Assembly (NCBI RefSeq): GCF_014779765.1
Contig: NZ_JACXZA010000003.1
Coordinates: forward strand, 496,001-560,000
Direction: 5' to 3'
Source: Paenibacillus terricola
GTDB lineage: Bacteria; Bacillota; Bacilli; Paenibacillales; Paenibacillaceae
DNA: 64,000 nt
Shown: one piece after another, positions 9,165-17,860 of the stretch
Position numbering within the stretch: the stretch's first letter is position 1
Layout of the letters: each line of letters begins with the position of its first letter
Made by a program: the position numbers and the translations under genes
The notes under the pieces: model-generated
What the model saw: only the letters and a program-made list of their open reading frames with translations
Databases searched by the model: none
What the model was told of the DNA's origin: nothing

Positions 9165-12032
9165 TTACTCCTCTCCCAACTTCAGCGCTTGTGCAATTCG
9201 GATACGCGACATCCGGAAGCCAAGGATGAACAGCCCGATCGTCAACATAATGCCGATAATGCTGTACAAATGCAGGTAATCGCTGAGTTGATACGTAATC
9301 GTGAATGGCGGCACCTGGTCGGCTGTCGAGAACGACATCGAGAACAACGGGATGAACAGCTCGCTGATCATACCGCCAATCAGGACGCCGATAATGACGG
9401 CTGCGCCTGAGGTTAGCATCTGCTCGCTAATGAGCATGCCGATAATTTGCAGGAACGGGATGCCCATCGCCCGCAATACGCCATATTGAAGCGTTCGGCC
9501 CGACAAGGTAAGAACCCAGAACAGCAGGAAGCCGAAGAAGCTGATCAACATCGAGATGACGAAGCCAAGCGTCATGACGCCGTTAATAGCGAGCCGGAAC
9601 GGGTCATTCTTGGATAACACCAACTGCTGCGATGCATCGCGAAGACTCGTCACCTTCAAATCTTTCAACTCATCATAGATCTGATCGCTGGTTATGCCCG
9701 GCTTCAGCTTCAGCCATACCTCATACGGCTCTACAGCAAGTCGATTCTGAATCGCATCGAGATGGCCAACGATTAGGTTCGGCTGCTCGACCTTCGACTT
9801 GCCGTCGCTCCGGCCCGGCATCGGATTCCAAGTTGGCCAGTAGTCAATAATCCCATAAACCGTGAACTGCGCCCGATCCAGCGAGTCCCAATAAATGTTG
9901 ATCGGGTCGCCTGGCTTCAGGTTAGCCTGCTCCGCGATGGAACGCGAGATCAGCACGGCCTTCGGATTCGGCGCAATCAGATTCAGGTAGCTGTTGATGG
10001 GGTAATCCAGCAGTCCGTCCTTCATCCAGGCGGTATTCCCGAACTCCTTCGTGTTGATGCCCATCAGCATCGTTGCTCCGTTCTTATCGGTGCTGCTTAT
10101 GTTGTATCGAGCAACTGCCTTCTTGAATACGCGGGCTGCGGACTCCACCCCTTGCAGGTTCTGGAAAGGCTCGAAAGGAGGCTCCGTATACTGAACCCTT
10201 TTATTCGATGTCGCTGCCTCCGTCTGCTGCTGTCCAGTCTGCATCTGCGACGGCGAGAAGACTGGCGCATCGCTCTGCCAGCGAGTCGTCAACGCAAGGT
10301 CCGACCCGATCGCATATTGAATTCGGCTCTCCATGTTGTCATTGATCGTCCGCGCGGCATTGGCACTGAACAGTCCAGTGGCTACCGTCATAATAAGAAA
10401 TACTTTAATCGTTAGATATTGCCCGGACGAACGGCTGATCACAACCAGCGTATTGTACAGCGCGGGCGACCACCACCTTCGCCCCATCCAATAGACGAGC
10501 CGAATAAACCATGGATAGACGCGAAGCACAAGCAGCCCTGCACCAAGCGAGAAGATCGCCGGCATGAGGAACAGCATGGGATCGACCTGCAGCGCATCCG
10601 AATCAAGCGCCAGCCTCTCCAGATCAGCCTGCCTATTATTAAAGCTGCGAAGCAAATAGATCGCGATGGCAACAAGCGCAATATCAATCCCAGCCTTATG
10701 CCAGAACGACAGCTTCGTTAGCCGCGCCATTTGCCGTTTATGATCGACAATGCTTACCCTCGTTGCGCGATATGCGGGGATAAGGATAAGAATAATGGCT
10801 CCCGCCACTGCCAGGGCAGCTGTTCGATACGCACCGCTGGTCAAGGTTACGTCTAGCGCGGAACGCTGGACGAATTCCAAGAAGCCGTTCGATGCGCCGA
10901 GCAGCTTTGTGAAGCTGACGCCAAGATAAGGTCCTACGGCTAACGCACCTATTCCAAGGATCAAACTTTCCAGCGTATAAGCCGCCATAATCTGCAGTCG
11001 GCTTGCCCCCCGGCTGCGAAGCACAGAGATCTCTGTCTTCTGCCGCTCGATAATCAGATTCGCCGTCATGAACAGATAGAAGGCAAGCATCAGCATCACA
11101 GGCGAATAAAGCGAAACCATCATAATGTTAAGCTTATCTTCCTTGCCGGCATAAGAGGCTATCGTGTCTCTTGCCGGAATGTTCACTTCTTCGGAACCGA
11201 GTCTGCCGCGGAAATAACGTCTAACCTCGGTGTCCGCTTTCACGAATTGCTCAATATGTTTGACATCAAGCTGTTCGTAATTGAATGCAAGCCGCCATTC
11301 TACCTCAGACAAGCGCAGCTTGCGGCCAACCGTAAACTCCCGATCGAATACGGATAACGGGATAAGAAGGCCATCCTGATTATCCGTTGTCAAATACGGC
11401 AAATAAGGATCCGCCGTTTTATCCGTGTCCATCGTTCCTACAATGATGACGCGAAATTGGGTCCCGTCTCCTTCCATCGATTCCGCAATCAGCTCATCGC
11501 CGATCTGTCGCTTGGTTGCAAGCTGGAATTTCTGCGTTGCAAGCGCCTCAATCACACCGTCCGCTCGATCGGTCGGCATGCGGCCATCGATCAGATGGAC
11601 GCGTTTCTCCAGATCGGACAATGTCTTGAAGCCGCCTATCGTATTAAGAGACTTTATTTCCAGCTCGTTTGCGTCCGCGCCGTAAACCTTCATTTTCTGC
11701 GTAAACCGCTGTTGATAGAACGACAGGCCATCCAGCCCCATCTTGGCGGGTATCGTCTTCACGTATCGATCAGCCTTCTGAATGGCAGCCGTCGTCTTCT
11801 CTGTCATTTTCTCCGAAGAGATTGTCGTATCTATCCGCACATAACCCGGATACACTTGCTGCTGCGCTTGCACCGACTGAAGCTCTTTCAACAACGTCCT
11901 CTCCAGAATGGCCTTGGAGTACAATGGCATCGAGCTGAACAAAGCTACGCATACCGTAAGCCCCAGCCATAAATTCAGCTGCAGCCATTTGTTTTTCGCC
12001 ATTTTGCGGAGGATCATCGTCCATAAGGCCAT
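9165..12032 (-). CDS. FtsX/MacB-type ABC permease, large
   Basis: Membrane protein of about 955 residues. It has an N-terminal transmembrane helix (LQLNLWLGLTVCVALFSSMP), a large extracellular domain, a first FtsX core around residues 320-460 (LIIERQKTEISVLRSRGAS), a second extracellular part, and a C-terminal FtsX core (LQYGVLRAMGIPFLQIIGML). This duplicated FtsX layout belongs to transporters that move substrates between membrane and exterior by mechanotransmission rather than to importers. The ATG at 12032 follows GGGGTG at good spacing; a GTG three codons earlier is the alternative. It is closely similar to the orphan permease at 28216-31077. Substrate is unknown; antimicrobial peptide or lipoprotein export or defence is typical. 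Confidence 0.9.
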   Translation of the reverse strand: MALWTMILRKMAKNKWLQLNLWLGLTVCVALFSSMPLYSKAILERTLLKELQSVQAQQQVYPGYVRIDTTISSEKMTEKTTAAIQKADRYVKTIPAKMGLDGLSFYQQRFTQKMKVYGADANELEIKSLNTIGGFKTLSDLEKRVHLIDGRMPTDRADGVIEALATQKFQLATKRQIGDELIAESMEGDGTQFRVIIVGTMDTDKTADPYLPYLTTDNQDGLLIPLSVFDREFTVGRKLRLSEVEWRLAFNYEQLDVKHIEQFVKADTEVRRYFRGRLGSEEVNIPARDTIASYAGKEDKLNIMMVSLYSPVMLMLAFYLFMTANLIIERQKTEISVLRSRGASRLQIMAAYTLESLILGIGALAVGPYLGVSFTKLLGASNGFLEFVQRSALDVTLTSGAYRTAALAVAGAIILILIPAYRATRVSIVDHKRQMARLTKLSFWHKAGIDIALVAIAIYLLRSFNNRQADLERLALDSDALQVDPMLFLMPAIFSLGAGLLVLRVYPWFIRLVYWMGRRWWSPALYNTLVVISRSSGQYLTIKVFLIMTVATGLFSANAARTINDNMESRIQYAIGSDLALTTRWQSDAPVFSPSQMQTGQQQTEAATSNKRVQYTEPPFEPFQNLQGVESAARVFKKAVARYNISSTDKNGATMLMGINTKEFGNTAWMKDGLLDYPINSYLNLIAPNPKAVLISRSIAEQANLKPGDPINIYWDSLDRAQFTVYGIIDYWPTWNPMPGRSDGKSKVEQPNLIVGHLDAIQNRLAVEPYEVWLKLKPGITSDQIYDELKDLKVTSLRDASQQLVLSKNDPFRLAINGVMTLGFVISMLISFFGFLLFWVLTLSGRTLQYGVLRAMGIPFLQIIGMLISEQMLTSGAAVIIGVLIGGMISELFIPLFSMSFSTADQVPPFTITYQLSDYLHLYSIIGIMLTIGLFILGFRMSRIRIAQALKLGEE

Positions 12033-12086
12033 ACCGTACACCCCGTCCTTGCGCCCGGCTTTACCGGGCCTTCAATGTTGTTTAGG

Positions 12087-13145
12087 TTAATTGTTGAGGA
12101 TGACCTGCTGTCCTTCCTCGACCCCTTTCACAATCTCAACATCCGTCGCCGTCATCAAGCCTACCTCGACATCCACCTCTTTGCGGCGTTCGCCGTCTGC
12201 TATCTGCACGTAATAACGGTTCATATAAGACCGAATGGCCGAGCGCGGCAATACGATAACATCATGCCGCTTCTGAAGATCAATCGTCATCTCGGCGCTA
12301 TCCCCGACTTTCGAATCCGCAGGTGCATTGTCAATGCTCATATAGATCGTTACGGCATTGGTTTGCGCTTTGTTCGCGTCTGTCGCAATCGGTACATTGG
12401 ATGGCGCCTGAACGACTTTCCCCGTATATTCGACCCCGCGATATTTCAATTGGACCGGCATACCCGCCTTTATTTGGGTCAGCTCCTTGCTGTCTGATGC
12501 GACATAAGTAAGCTGAAGCTGGGATGGATCGGCTATCGAAACGATGTTCTGATAAGCATTAACGAAATCGCCGGCATTCATCTTCTCCACGAATGTGACG
12601 GTTCCCGAGATCGGCGAATAGAGACGCGATTTCGAGATGCGTTTCATCATATCGTCGAGCGACATCTGCTCCCGCTTCAGATCAAGCTTGCGCAGCTGCA
12701 AATCCGTATCGTTCGCGCCGGACTTAATCGCCTGACTGAGCAGCAGCTGCATCTTCTCTACATTGAGTTTCTGCAGGCTAATCTGATAATCCAGATCGCC
12801 AGTTTCGATCTCTGCTACGAGATCGCCTGCTTTCACCTCTTGCCCTTGCGTGACAGGAATCGCCTTCAGACGGCCGCCCGATTCTTTGAACGCAAGATTC
12901 GCTGCCGTTGCCGACACGAAATTCGCCGTGCCGCGGAGTACGGTCTGGATATCCCCTTTGCCCGCCTTTACCACATCAAACTGCTCTTGCGCCGGCTCCA
13001 CGAGCGGGGGCTGCAGCACCTCTTGCTCGACTGGCAGGAGCGCGCAGCCGGACAGTGCCAGCGACATCATTAATAGTACGGCAGTACGCTTCGCATACTG
13101 CTTTCGGTTAGACGAGCGGCGATTCGTTGGTCGTGAAAGATACAA
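12087..13145 (-). CDS. Membrane-fusion/adaptor lipoprotein, MacA/HlyD type
   Basis: Extracellular adaptor of the tripartite-like exporter. It has a lipoprotein signal (MMSLALSGC), a lipoyl/barrel-sandwich half (GQEVKAGDLVAEIETGDLDY), a short coiled hairpin (about 120-170), the second lipoyl half (LYSPISGTVTFVEKMNAGDFV), and a beta-barrel (LTYVASDSKELTQIKAGMPV) with a membrane-proximal end. In Gram-positive bacteria such proteins work with MacB-like permeases. A GGAGG eight bases before a TTG at 13145 fits best; an ATG at 13154 is too close to that site. Either way the gene overlaps the end of the upstream ATPase by about 40 bases. Confidence 0.88.
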   Translation of the reverse strand: MYLSRPTNRRSSNRKQYAKRTAVLLMMSLALSGCALLPVEQEVLQPPLVEPAQEQFDVVKAGKGDIQTVLRGTANFVSATAANLAFKESGGRLKAIPVTQGQEVKAGDLVAEIETGDLDYQISLQKLNVEKMQLLLSQAIKSGANDTDLQLRKLDLKREQMSLDDMMKRISKSRLYSPISGTVTFVEKMNAGDFVNAYQNIVSIADPSQLQLTYVASDSKELTQIKAGMPVQLKYRGVEYTGKVVQAPSNVPIATDANKAQTNAVTIYMSIDNAPADSKVGDSAEMTIDLQKRHDVIVLPRSAIRSYMNRYYVQIADGERRKEVDVEVGLMTATDVEIVKGVEEGQQVILNN

Positions 13146-13851
13146 TTTGTCCATCCTCCAATGCAATAACATGATCAACAAGCTCCATAATTTCAGGATC
13201 GTGCGTTGTAAGAACAACCGTCGTTCCTGTTCGATTTACGAGTTCTCGGAAAACGCGCATAACCTGCAGCCCCATTCGGCTGTCCAGCTCAGCAGTCGGT
13301 TCATCCGCAATTAATAGAATTGGTTCGTGCGCGATCGCACGCGCGATGGCAACACGCTGCTGCTCGCCTCCGGACAGCTCGGGAGGGCGATGCTTCATCC
13401 GCTCTCGCATACCGACGAGCGTGAGTGCCCGCTCCGCAGCTTCACGATTGCCTTTCACCTTCGTACCTGCGATGCGCAAGCCGAATTCCACATTCTCATA
13501 GGCCGACATGAGCGGTATTAGACCGAATGACTGGAACACGAGACCAATCTCCTTGCGTCTCAGCGCATTGCGTTCTGCGACAGACATACTTGTAATTTCC
13601 CGACCCTGGAAGAATACCTGACCGTCGGTCGGTTCATCCAATGCACTTAATATATTAAGCAGCGTGGTCTTGCCCGAGCCCGATCGACCCTTGAGCGCTA
13701 CAATCGATCCAGCTGGAATGCTGAAATGAATATCAGCCAGCGCAGTAACGGCCGCACTGCCTTTACCGAACACTCGCTTAATACCCTTCGCTTGCAGTAT
13801 CGTCGACTCGGTCTGTGCTGCTGTTTCCAGCGTCTCTTCCTTTACGGACAC
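13108..13851 (-). CDS. ABC transporter ATPase, LolD/MacB type
   Basis: ATPase of 247 residues, first gene of the operon. Walker A is GRSGSGKTT, signature ELSGGEQQRVAIARA, Walker B LLIADEPT, switch TTHD. The GTG start is preceded by AAAGGGGG. Unlike the second ATPase at 8265-9158 it has only a short tail. Two different ATPases for one permease suggest either a heterodimer or that one also serves the orphan permease at 28216-31077, which has no ATPase beside it. Confidence 0.92.
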   Translation of the reverse strand: MSVKEETLETAAQTESTILQAKGIKRVFGKGSAAVTALADIHFSIPAGSIVALKGRSGSGKTTLLNILSALDEPTDGQVFFQGREITSMSVAERNALRRKEIGLVFQSFGLIPLMSAYENVEFGLRIAGTKVKGNREAAERALTLVGMRERMKHRPPELSGGEQQRVAIARAIAHEPILLIADEPTAELDSRMGLQVMRVFRELVNRTGTTVVLTTHDPEIMELVDHVIALEDGQIVSFTTNESPLV

Positions 13852-14034
13852 CGCCGTTACCCCCTTTACTTGATGTGATTGTTCAAAAAGCCGCCCGACT
13901 TGTTGAACTCACACTTATTCTAGTTAATGATTGCTTCTTCTGTTAGTTTAGCGCTTACAATTCCCAAGTAATACCTGTTAGTTCTGGTTCAATTACCCGA
14001 GAAATAATAGGTTTATGGCTACGAACAATAAAAA

Positions 14035-14056
14035 AAGCGCCCCTCTCGGAACGCTT
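14035..14056 (-). terminator. Terminator after the GH43 gene
   Basis: Hairpin with outer arms AAGCG/CGCTT and an inner GC stem. On the minus strand it is followed by TTTTTTTATTG. It lies 20 bases past the GH43 stop. Confidence 0.7.
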
Positions 14057-14075
14057 AGATCGACAATCGATTACG

Positions 14076-16082
14076 TTATCGGCCAAATTGCCAGCTATCG
14101 AATTGGAACAACTTCTCCTCCGGCTTGCCGCTGAATACGAAATAAACCGAATGAATGCCTGCTGCACCTTGAATTGGGGTCGTCGCTTCTACCCACTTGT
14201 CTTCGGCGCCTGTTGAAGGAACGTCTACCGTGCCGACCAGTTGGCCTTCCGGACCATCCAGGCGCACCTCGATCGTGCTGCCTTCCGTCGTGCCCGATAC
14301 AACAGCCGTGAAGGTAGAAGCGCCCTCGCCGAAGTCGACATTTGCGACCGCCGTCCAATCGCCGTTATCGATATCGCCTACCACCATATTCGAGCCCTCT
14401 GCGCCGCCAGTCGGCACGACGTTAATGCCTGCGCTCCATGCTATCGTTTCTGCCCCTGTACGGTCGTACGGATTCAGTGTCTTCACCGCATCTACGCCTT
14501 TAAGGTCAGCTGCAATTTCCTGAATGGAACCATCCTCGTTAAACGTAACCTGGTTCAGATGCGTCGAGCGATAGCCTTGCGCCACGCCCATCGCCTTCGA
14601 CAGCGTCTGCGCATGGTAAGCAATATACCAGCTATTGTTAAACTGGAACATCGCATGATGGTTGTTGCCTCCGACGCCGAAGAAAAAGCCTGGATTCTTC
14701 AGAATCGTCCCTTGATACGTCCATGGACCCATCGGGCTGCTGCTCGTCATGTATGCAATTTCGCCAGCCGGCGGACTTCCTTCCGGACGCTCGCCATTAT
14801 AGAAGTTCGTGCAGTATGTGTAATAATAGGTGTCGCCCACTTTGTTAATGCCTGCATCTTCAAACATGAAAGGCGCCGGAATCACTTGCGCTTCGCCTAC
14901 TACGCTGGCCATATCGTCGCCAAGCTGCATCACGCGCGCCGTATTCGGCATTGCTTCCTGGCCCTCTTGTATTCCTCCGCCGTAGTAAATATAGGCTTTA
15001 CCATCGTCATCTACAAGCACAGCAGGATCGAACAGCCATGTGACGCCTTGCGCGCCTGCATCTGATCTCGAGATGAGCGCCTTGCCGATCGGGTCAACCC
15101 AAGGACCTGTCGGACTGTCGCTCGTCAGGACGCCAATGCCGCTTGCATTGTTCGCGAAGTAGAGGAAGAACTTATCTTTCCCATCGATCACTTTATGGGC
15201 AGCCGCCGGCGCCCATGATTGCGTCGCCCATTTGGCGGCTCCTTCATGTCTCGCTACCACGATTGCGCCATGATCGGTCCAGTTCACCAAATCATCAGAG
15301 GAAATAACCGATATCTTGTTAATGTCGCTATACGTGTTGTCCTTTACCTTGCCGGCATCATCATATTGAAGGACGTCATTCGTCGCATAGATATATACGC
15401 GGCCATTGAATACAAGCGCATAAGGATCAGCGCCGAATTTGTGCGCAACGAGCGGGTTGCCGTTCGGCGGAGTCTTGCCCACTGCCTCAGTCGGAGGCGC
15501 GTAGACGATCTGCGCGGAAGCTCCGCTTGCGTCATACGATTGCGTCGTGTTGTCGGAATGGACGACTTCTACGCTCTGTATCTTCATTTCTTCACTCATC
15601 GGTTTGGTCAACTCCTGTAATAATTTGATTGAGATTGTCGCCAGCGTGCGGCTGGCATCGCGATTCACATAAGTAAGGGACGAGCCGTCGCTCGTATGAA
15701 TGCGAAGCTTTATGCCCTCGGCACTCGTCTCGTACTCAACCTCGGCTGATGGGTTTACATTCGCGTTATTGAGAATAATCCCAGTCACCTCAAAGGAAGG
15801 CGGAACTTGAAGCAAAGCCTGCATCTCGCGGATATCCGCATCAACCGGCAGCTCATCCATGACGAGACGAATTTCGTATTCTTTCCCGACATTCCTGCTC
15901 ACCTTAACCACATCATCCTTCAATTCGACGGAGCCCGCGGAAGAGGCTGCATGCTCTGTCGTCGGTTGCGAACCGCTGTCTGAATCAAACCATAATCGGT
16001 AAGTCAGCAGAGCCGCCGTCGCAAGGAATACAATGGATAATGCAAGCTGCAATGTCTTTCTCCTTCTCATTCCATCTCTCAT
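14076..16082 (-). CDS. Membrane-anchored GH43 arabinoxylan hydrolase with C-terminal CBM6-like domain
   Basis: Glycosidase of 668 residues. An N-terminal hydrophobic helix (LALSIVFLATAALLTYRLWF) lacks a clear cleavage site and may be an anchor. Residues 50-195 form a beta-rich domain recalling a cohesin-like fold (RTLATISIKLLQ). The GH43 five-blade propeller starts near 212. The catalytic residues are the base Asp219 (FGADPYALVFNG), the modulating Asp in WLFDPAVLVDDDG and the acid Glu in MFEDAGI. The sequence closely resembles Paenibacillus/Bacillus XynD-type arabinoxylan arabinofuranohydrolases. The last 120 residues look like CBM6. It follows the regulator at 16226 and may be controlled by it. 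Start at 16082 or the ATG at 16070. Confidence 0.9.
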   Translation of the reverse strand: MRDGMRRRKTLQLALSIVFLATAALLTYRLWFDSDSGSQPTTEHAASSAGSVELKDDVVKVSRNVGKEYEIRLVMDELPVDADIREMQALLQVPPSFEVTGIILNNANVNPSAEVEYETSAEGIKLRIHTSDGSSLTYVNRDASRTLATISIKLLQELTKPMSEEMKIQSVEVVHSDNTTQSYDASGASAQIVYAPPTEAVGKTPPNGNPLVAHKFGADPYALVFNGRVYIYATNDVLQYDDAGKVKDNTYSDINKISVISSDDLVNWTDHGAIVVARHEGAAKWATQSWAPAAAHKVIDGKDKFFLYFANNASGIGVLTSDSPTGPWVDPIGKALISRSDAGAQGVTWLFDPAVLVDDDGKAYIYYGGGIQEGQEAMPNTARVMQLGDDMASVVGEAQVIPAPFMFEDAGINKVGDTYYYTYCTNFYNGERPEGSPPAGEIAYMTSSSPMGPWTYQGTILKNPGFFFGVGGNNHHAMFQFNNSWYIAYHAQTLSKAMGVAQGYRSTHLNQVTFNEDGSIQEIAADLKGVDAVKTLNPYDRTGAETIAWSAGINVVPTGGAEGSNMVVGDIDNGDWTAVANVDFGEGASTFTAVVSGTTEGSTIEVRLDGPEGQLVGTVDVPSTGAEDKWVEATTPIQGAAGIHSVYFVFSGKPEEKLFQFDSWQFGR

Positions 16083-16185
16083 CCCCTCAGCGCTTCTTCA
16101 CACAGCTTACTGCCTGACAGCTTAAGCAACAACCTGTTGATCGCGTCCTCGTTACCCGTCAAGTTCTAGTTCTCATCGATAAGAA

Positions 16186-16208
16186 AAAGGCGCCTGATCA
16201 GGCACCTT
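16186..16208 (-). terminator. Terminator after response regulator
   Basis: Compact palindrome around GCCTGATCAGGC with GG/CC flanks, followed on the minus strand by TTTTTC, just beyond the regulator stop. Confidence 0.75.
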
Positions 16209-16225
16209 CCAACGATTATTCTCCT

Positions 16226-17860
16226 TCATGACGGCACTGTCAGCGTATCCCGATACTCCTGCGGCGTCATACCGGTCACCTTCTTGAAGAAGCGCGTGAA
16301 CGAGTGAGCCGCTTCATAGCCAACCTCGACCGCCACATCCCGTACTTTCATATAGGGATCACGCAGCAATTCCTTTGCCTTCTTCACTCGGCAACGATCG
16401 ATGAATTCAGATAGATTGATTCCGCTTTCCTGCTTGAAGAAACGGGATAAATACGACGGGTTGAAAAAATGGATTTCCGCAAGACGCACAAGCGATAGAT
16501 CTTCGCTTAAATGGTCTTCAATATACTGGCAGATTCGATCGGTTATGAGCGTTGTCCTGTCCCGTTCATCCGTCTGTTTGAATTGGAATACAGCATTGGC
16601 TGCTCCTTTCAAATAATAGAATCCCTCTTTCATCGAAGCATGCTCATCCAATCGCATCAGCTTGCCGTGCTCGTCTATCCGTCCGTGAAGGCCAAGCCGC
16701 CCGATGGAAGTATAGAGCATAAGCGCGATCGTGTAGTACGCTTCAATTGTATACTGAGGATTGCCGCAACACTGCAGTGCAGCAGTGGAGATATCCTCCA
16801 ACTCCTTCAGGAACTCTGTCGATCTGCCAGCTTCCAGATAGGCAGCCAATACCTCCGCTTTCTGGGCAGTGATGAACCCCTCCTTGCCGGGCATCCCGCT
16901 GATCGCTTCAGGACGATCCCTAATGATGATCGCAATGCCGTCCCCGACTTGAAGCTGCTGCAGCTGTCGCAGACGTTCATATTGCTGTGTCACCTCGCTC
17001 CAAGGACAGCTGGCCCCGCTAATCGTGAAACCGAGCGTTAAGCCAAGAGATGCTTGGCATGACTCTTGAATAAGCTCAAGCGTTCCCTCCAAATAGGTTA
17101 CGAGATGTTCATCGTATTTCTCTTCGCTATCTTCTTGCGGTTGAATAAACCAAATCAGATCGCCTTGTTTATCGACGACGCCGATGCTGCGCGTTTTCTC
17201 CGACAGGTAGGTATTCGCACGGATCTGAGCCGCGTTCATCAACTCATTCTTCTCCAGATAGGTTCTGCCCTCTGGGTAAGTAATGCGACCTAGAACCATG
17301 ACAACCTCTTGCGTCGGATCCAGCCCGATGCTTAACTTGCAGAATTCATCAACAACAATATCCATATATACGCCGATTAGATCGCTCTCCTGCAGCAGAT
17401 GCCGCATATAATCGCCCTGCGCCATAAGCTGAAAAGCCTGCAGCTGTTCACGGGACTGCTCGAGCAGCTGGGTCACCTGATTGCCCTGAACAATTTCATC
17501 CAGCACTTCTTTGACCGTGTCAGCCACCTTCGCATAACCTTCTGTCTTCAGCAAATATCGCACATTCGCCAGCTGGATCGCACGGTACGCATATTCGAAT
17601 TCGCTATGTCCGGTTAAGAAAATGACGCGGCATCTCGGCCAATACTTCAAGATTTCCTCCGATAGCTCGAGGCCGCTCATGCCAGGCATCGCAATATCCG
17701 TCATGACGATGTCGATTCGCGTTCGAGACATCCATTCGAGCGCTTCCTTCGCCGAATAAGCTTTATAGACGTCCAGCCTCTCCGGCATGAAGCGATTGAA
17801 CACCTCAAATAAGCTGTTTGTAATAATTTCCTCATCATCGACGATCAGCAGCCTATACAT
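16226..17860 (-). CDS. AraC-family response regulator, YesN type
   Basis: Regulator of 544 residues. The receiver domain has VDDEE near the N-terminus and the acceptor Asp55 (IVMTDIAMPG). The C-terminal AraC DNA-binding unit has both helix-turn-helix motifs (LAEIHFFNPSYLSRFFKQE and VAVEVGYEAAHSFTRFFKKV). The start overlaps the kinase stop by eight bases. Its likely targets are the binding protein at 19620-21338 and the GH43 gene downstream, since nothing else lies in this transcription unit. Confidence 0.94.
   Translation of the reverse strand: MYRLLIVDDEEIITNSLFEVFNRFMPERLDVYKAYSAKEALEWMSRTRIDIVMTDIAMPGMSGLELSEEILKYWPRCRVIFLTGHSEFEYAYRAIQLANVRYLLKTEGYAKVADTVKEVLDEIVQGNQVTQLLEQSREQLQAFQLMAQGDYMRHLLQESDLIGVYMDIVVDEFCKLSIGLDPTQEVVMVLGRITYPEGRTYLEKNELMNAAQIRANTYLSEKTRSIGVVDKQGDLIWFIQPQEDSEEKYDEHLVTYLEGTLELIQESCQASLGLTLGFTISGASCPWSEVTQQYERLRQLQQLQVGDGIAIIIRDRPEAISGMPGKEGFITAQKAEVLAAYLEAGRSTEFLKELEDISTAALQCCGNPQYTIEAYYTIALMLYTSIGRLGLHGRIDEHGKLMRLDEHASMKEGFYYLKGAANAVFQFKQTDERDRTTLITDRICQYIEDHLSEDLSLVRLAEIHFFNPSYLSRFFKQESGINLSEFIDRCRVKKAKELLRDPYMKVRDVAVEVGYEAAHSFTRFFKKVTGMTPQEYRDTLTVPS

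Noticed and set aside
13946-13959. Cre-like GTTTAGCGCTTACA between the GH43 and export operons
   Set aside because: Two mismatches at conserved end positions and about 95 bases from the nearest start.
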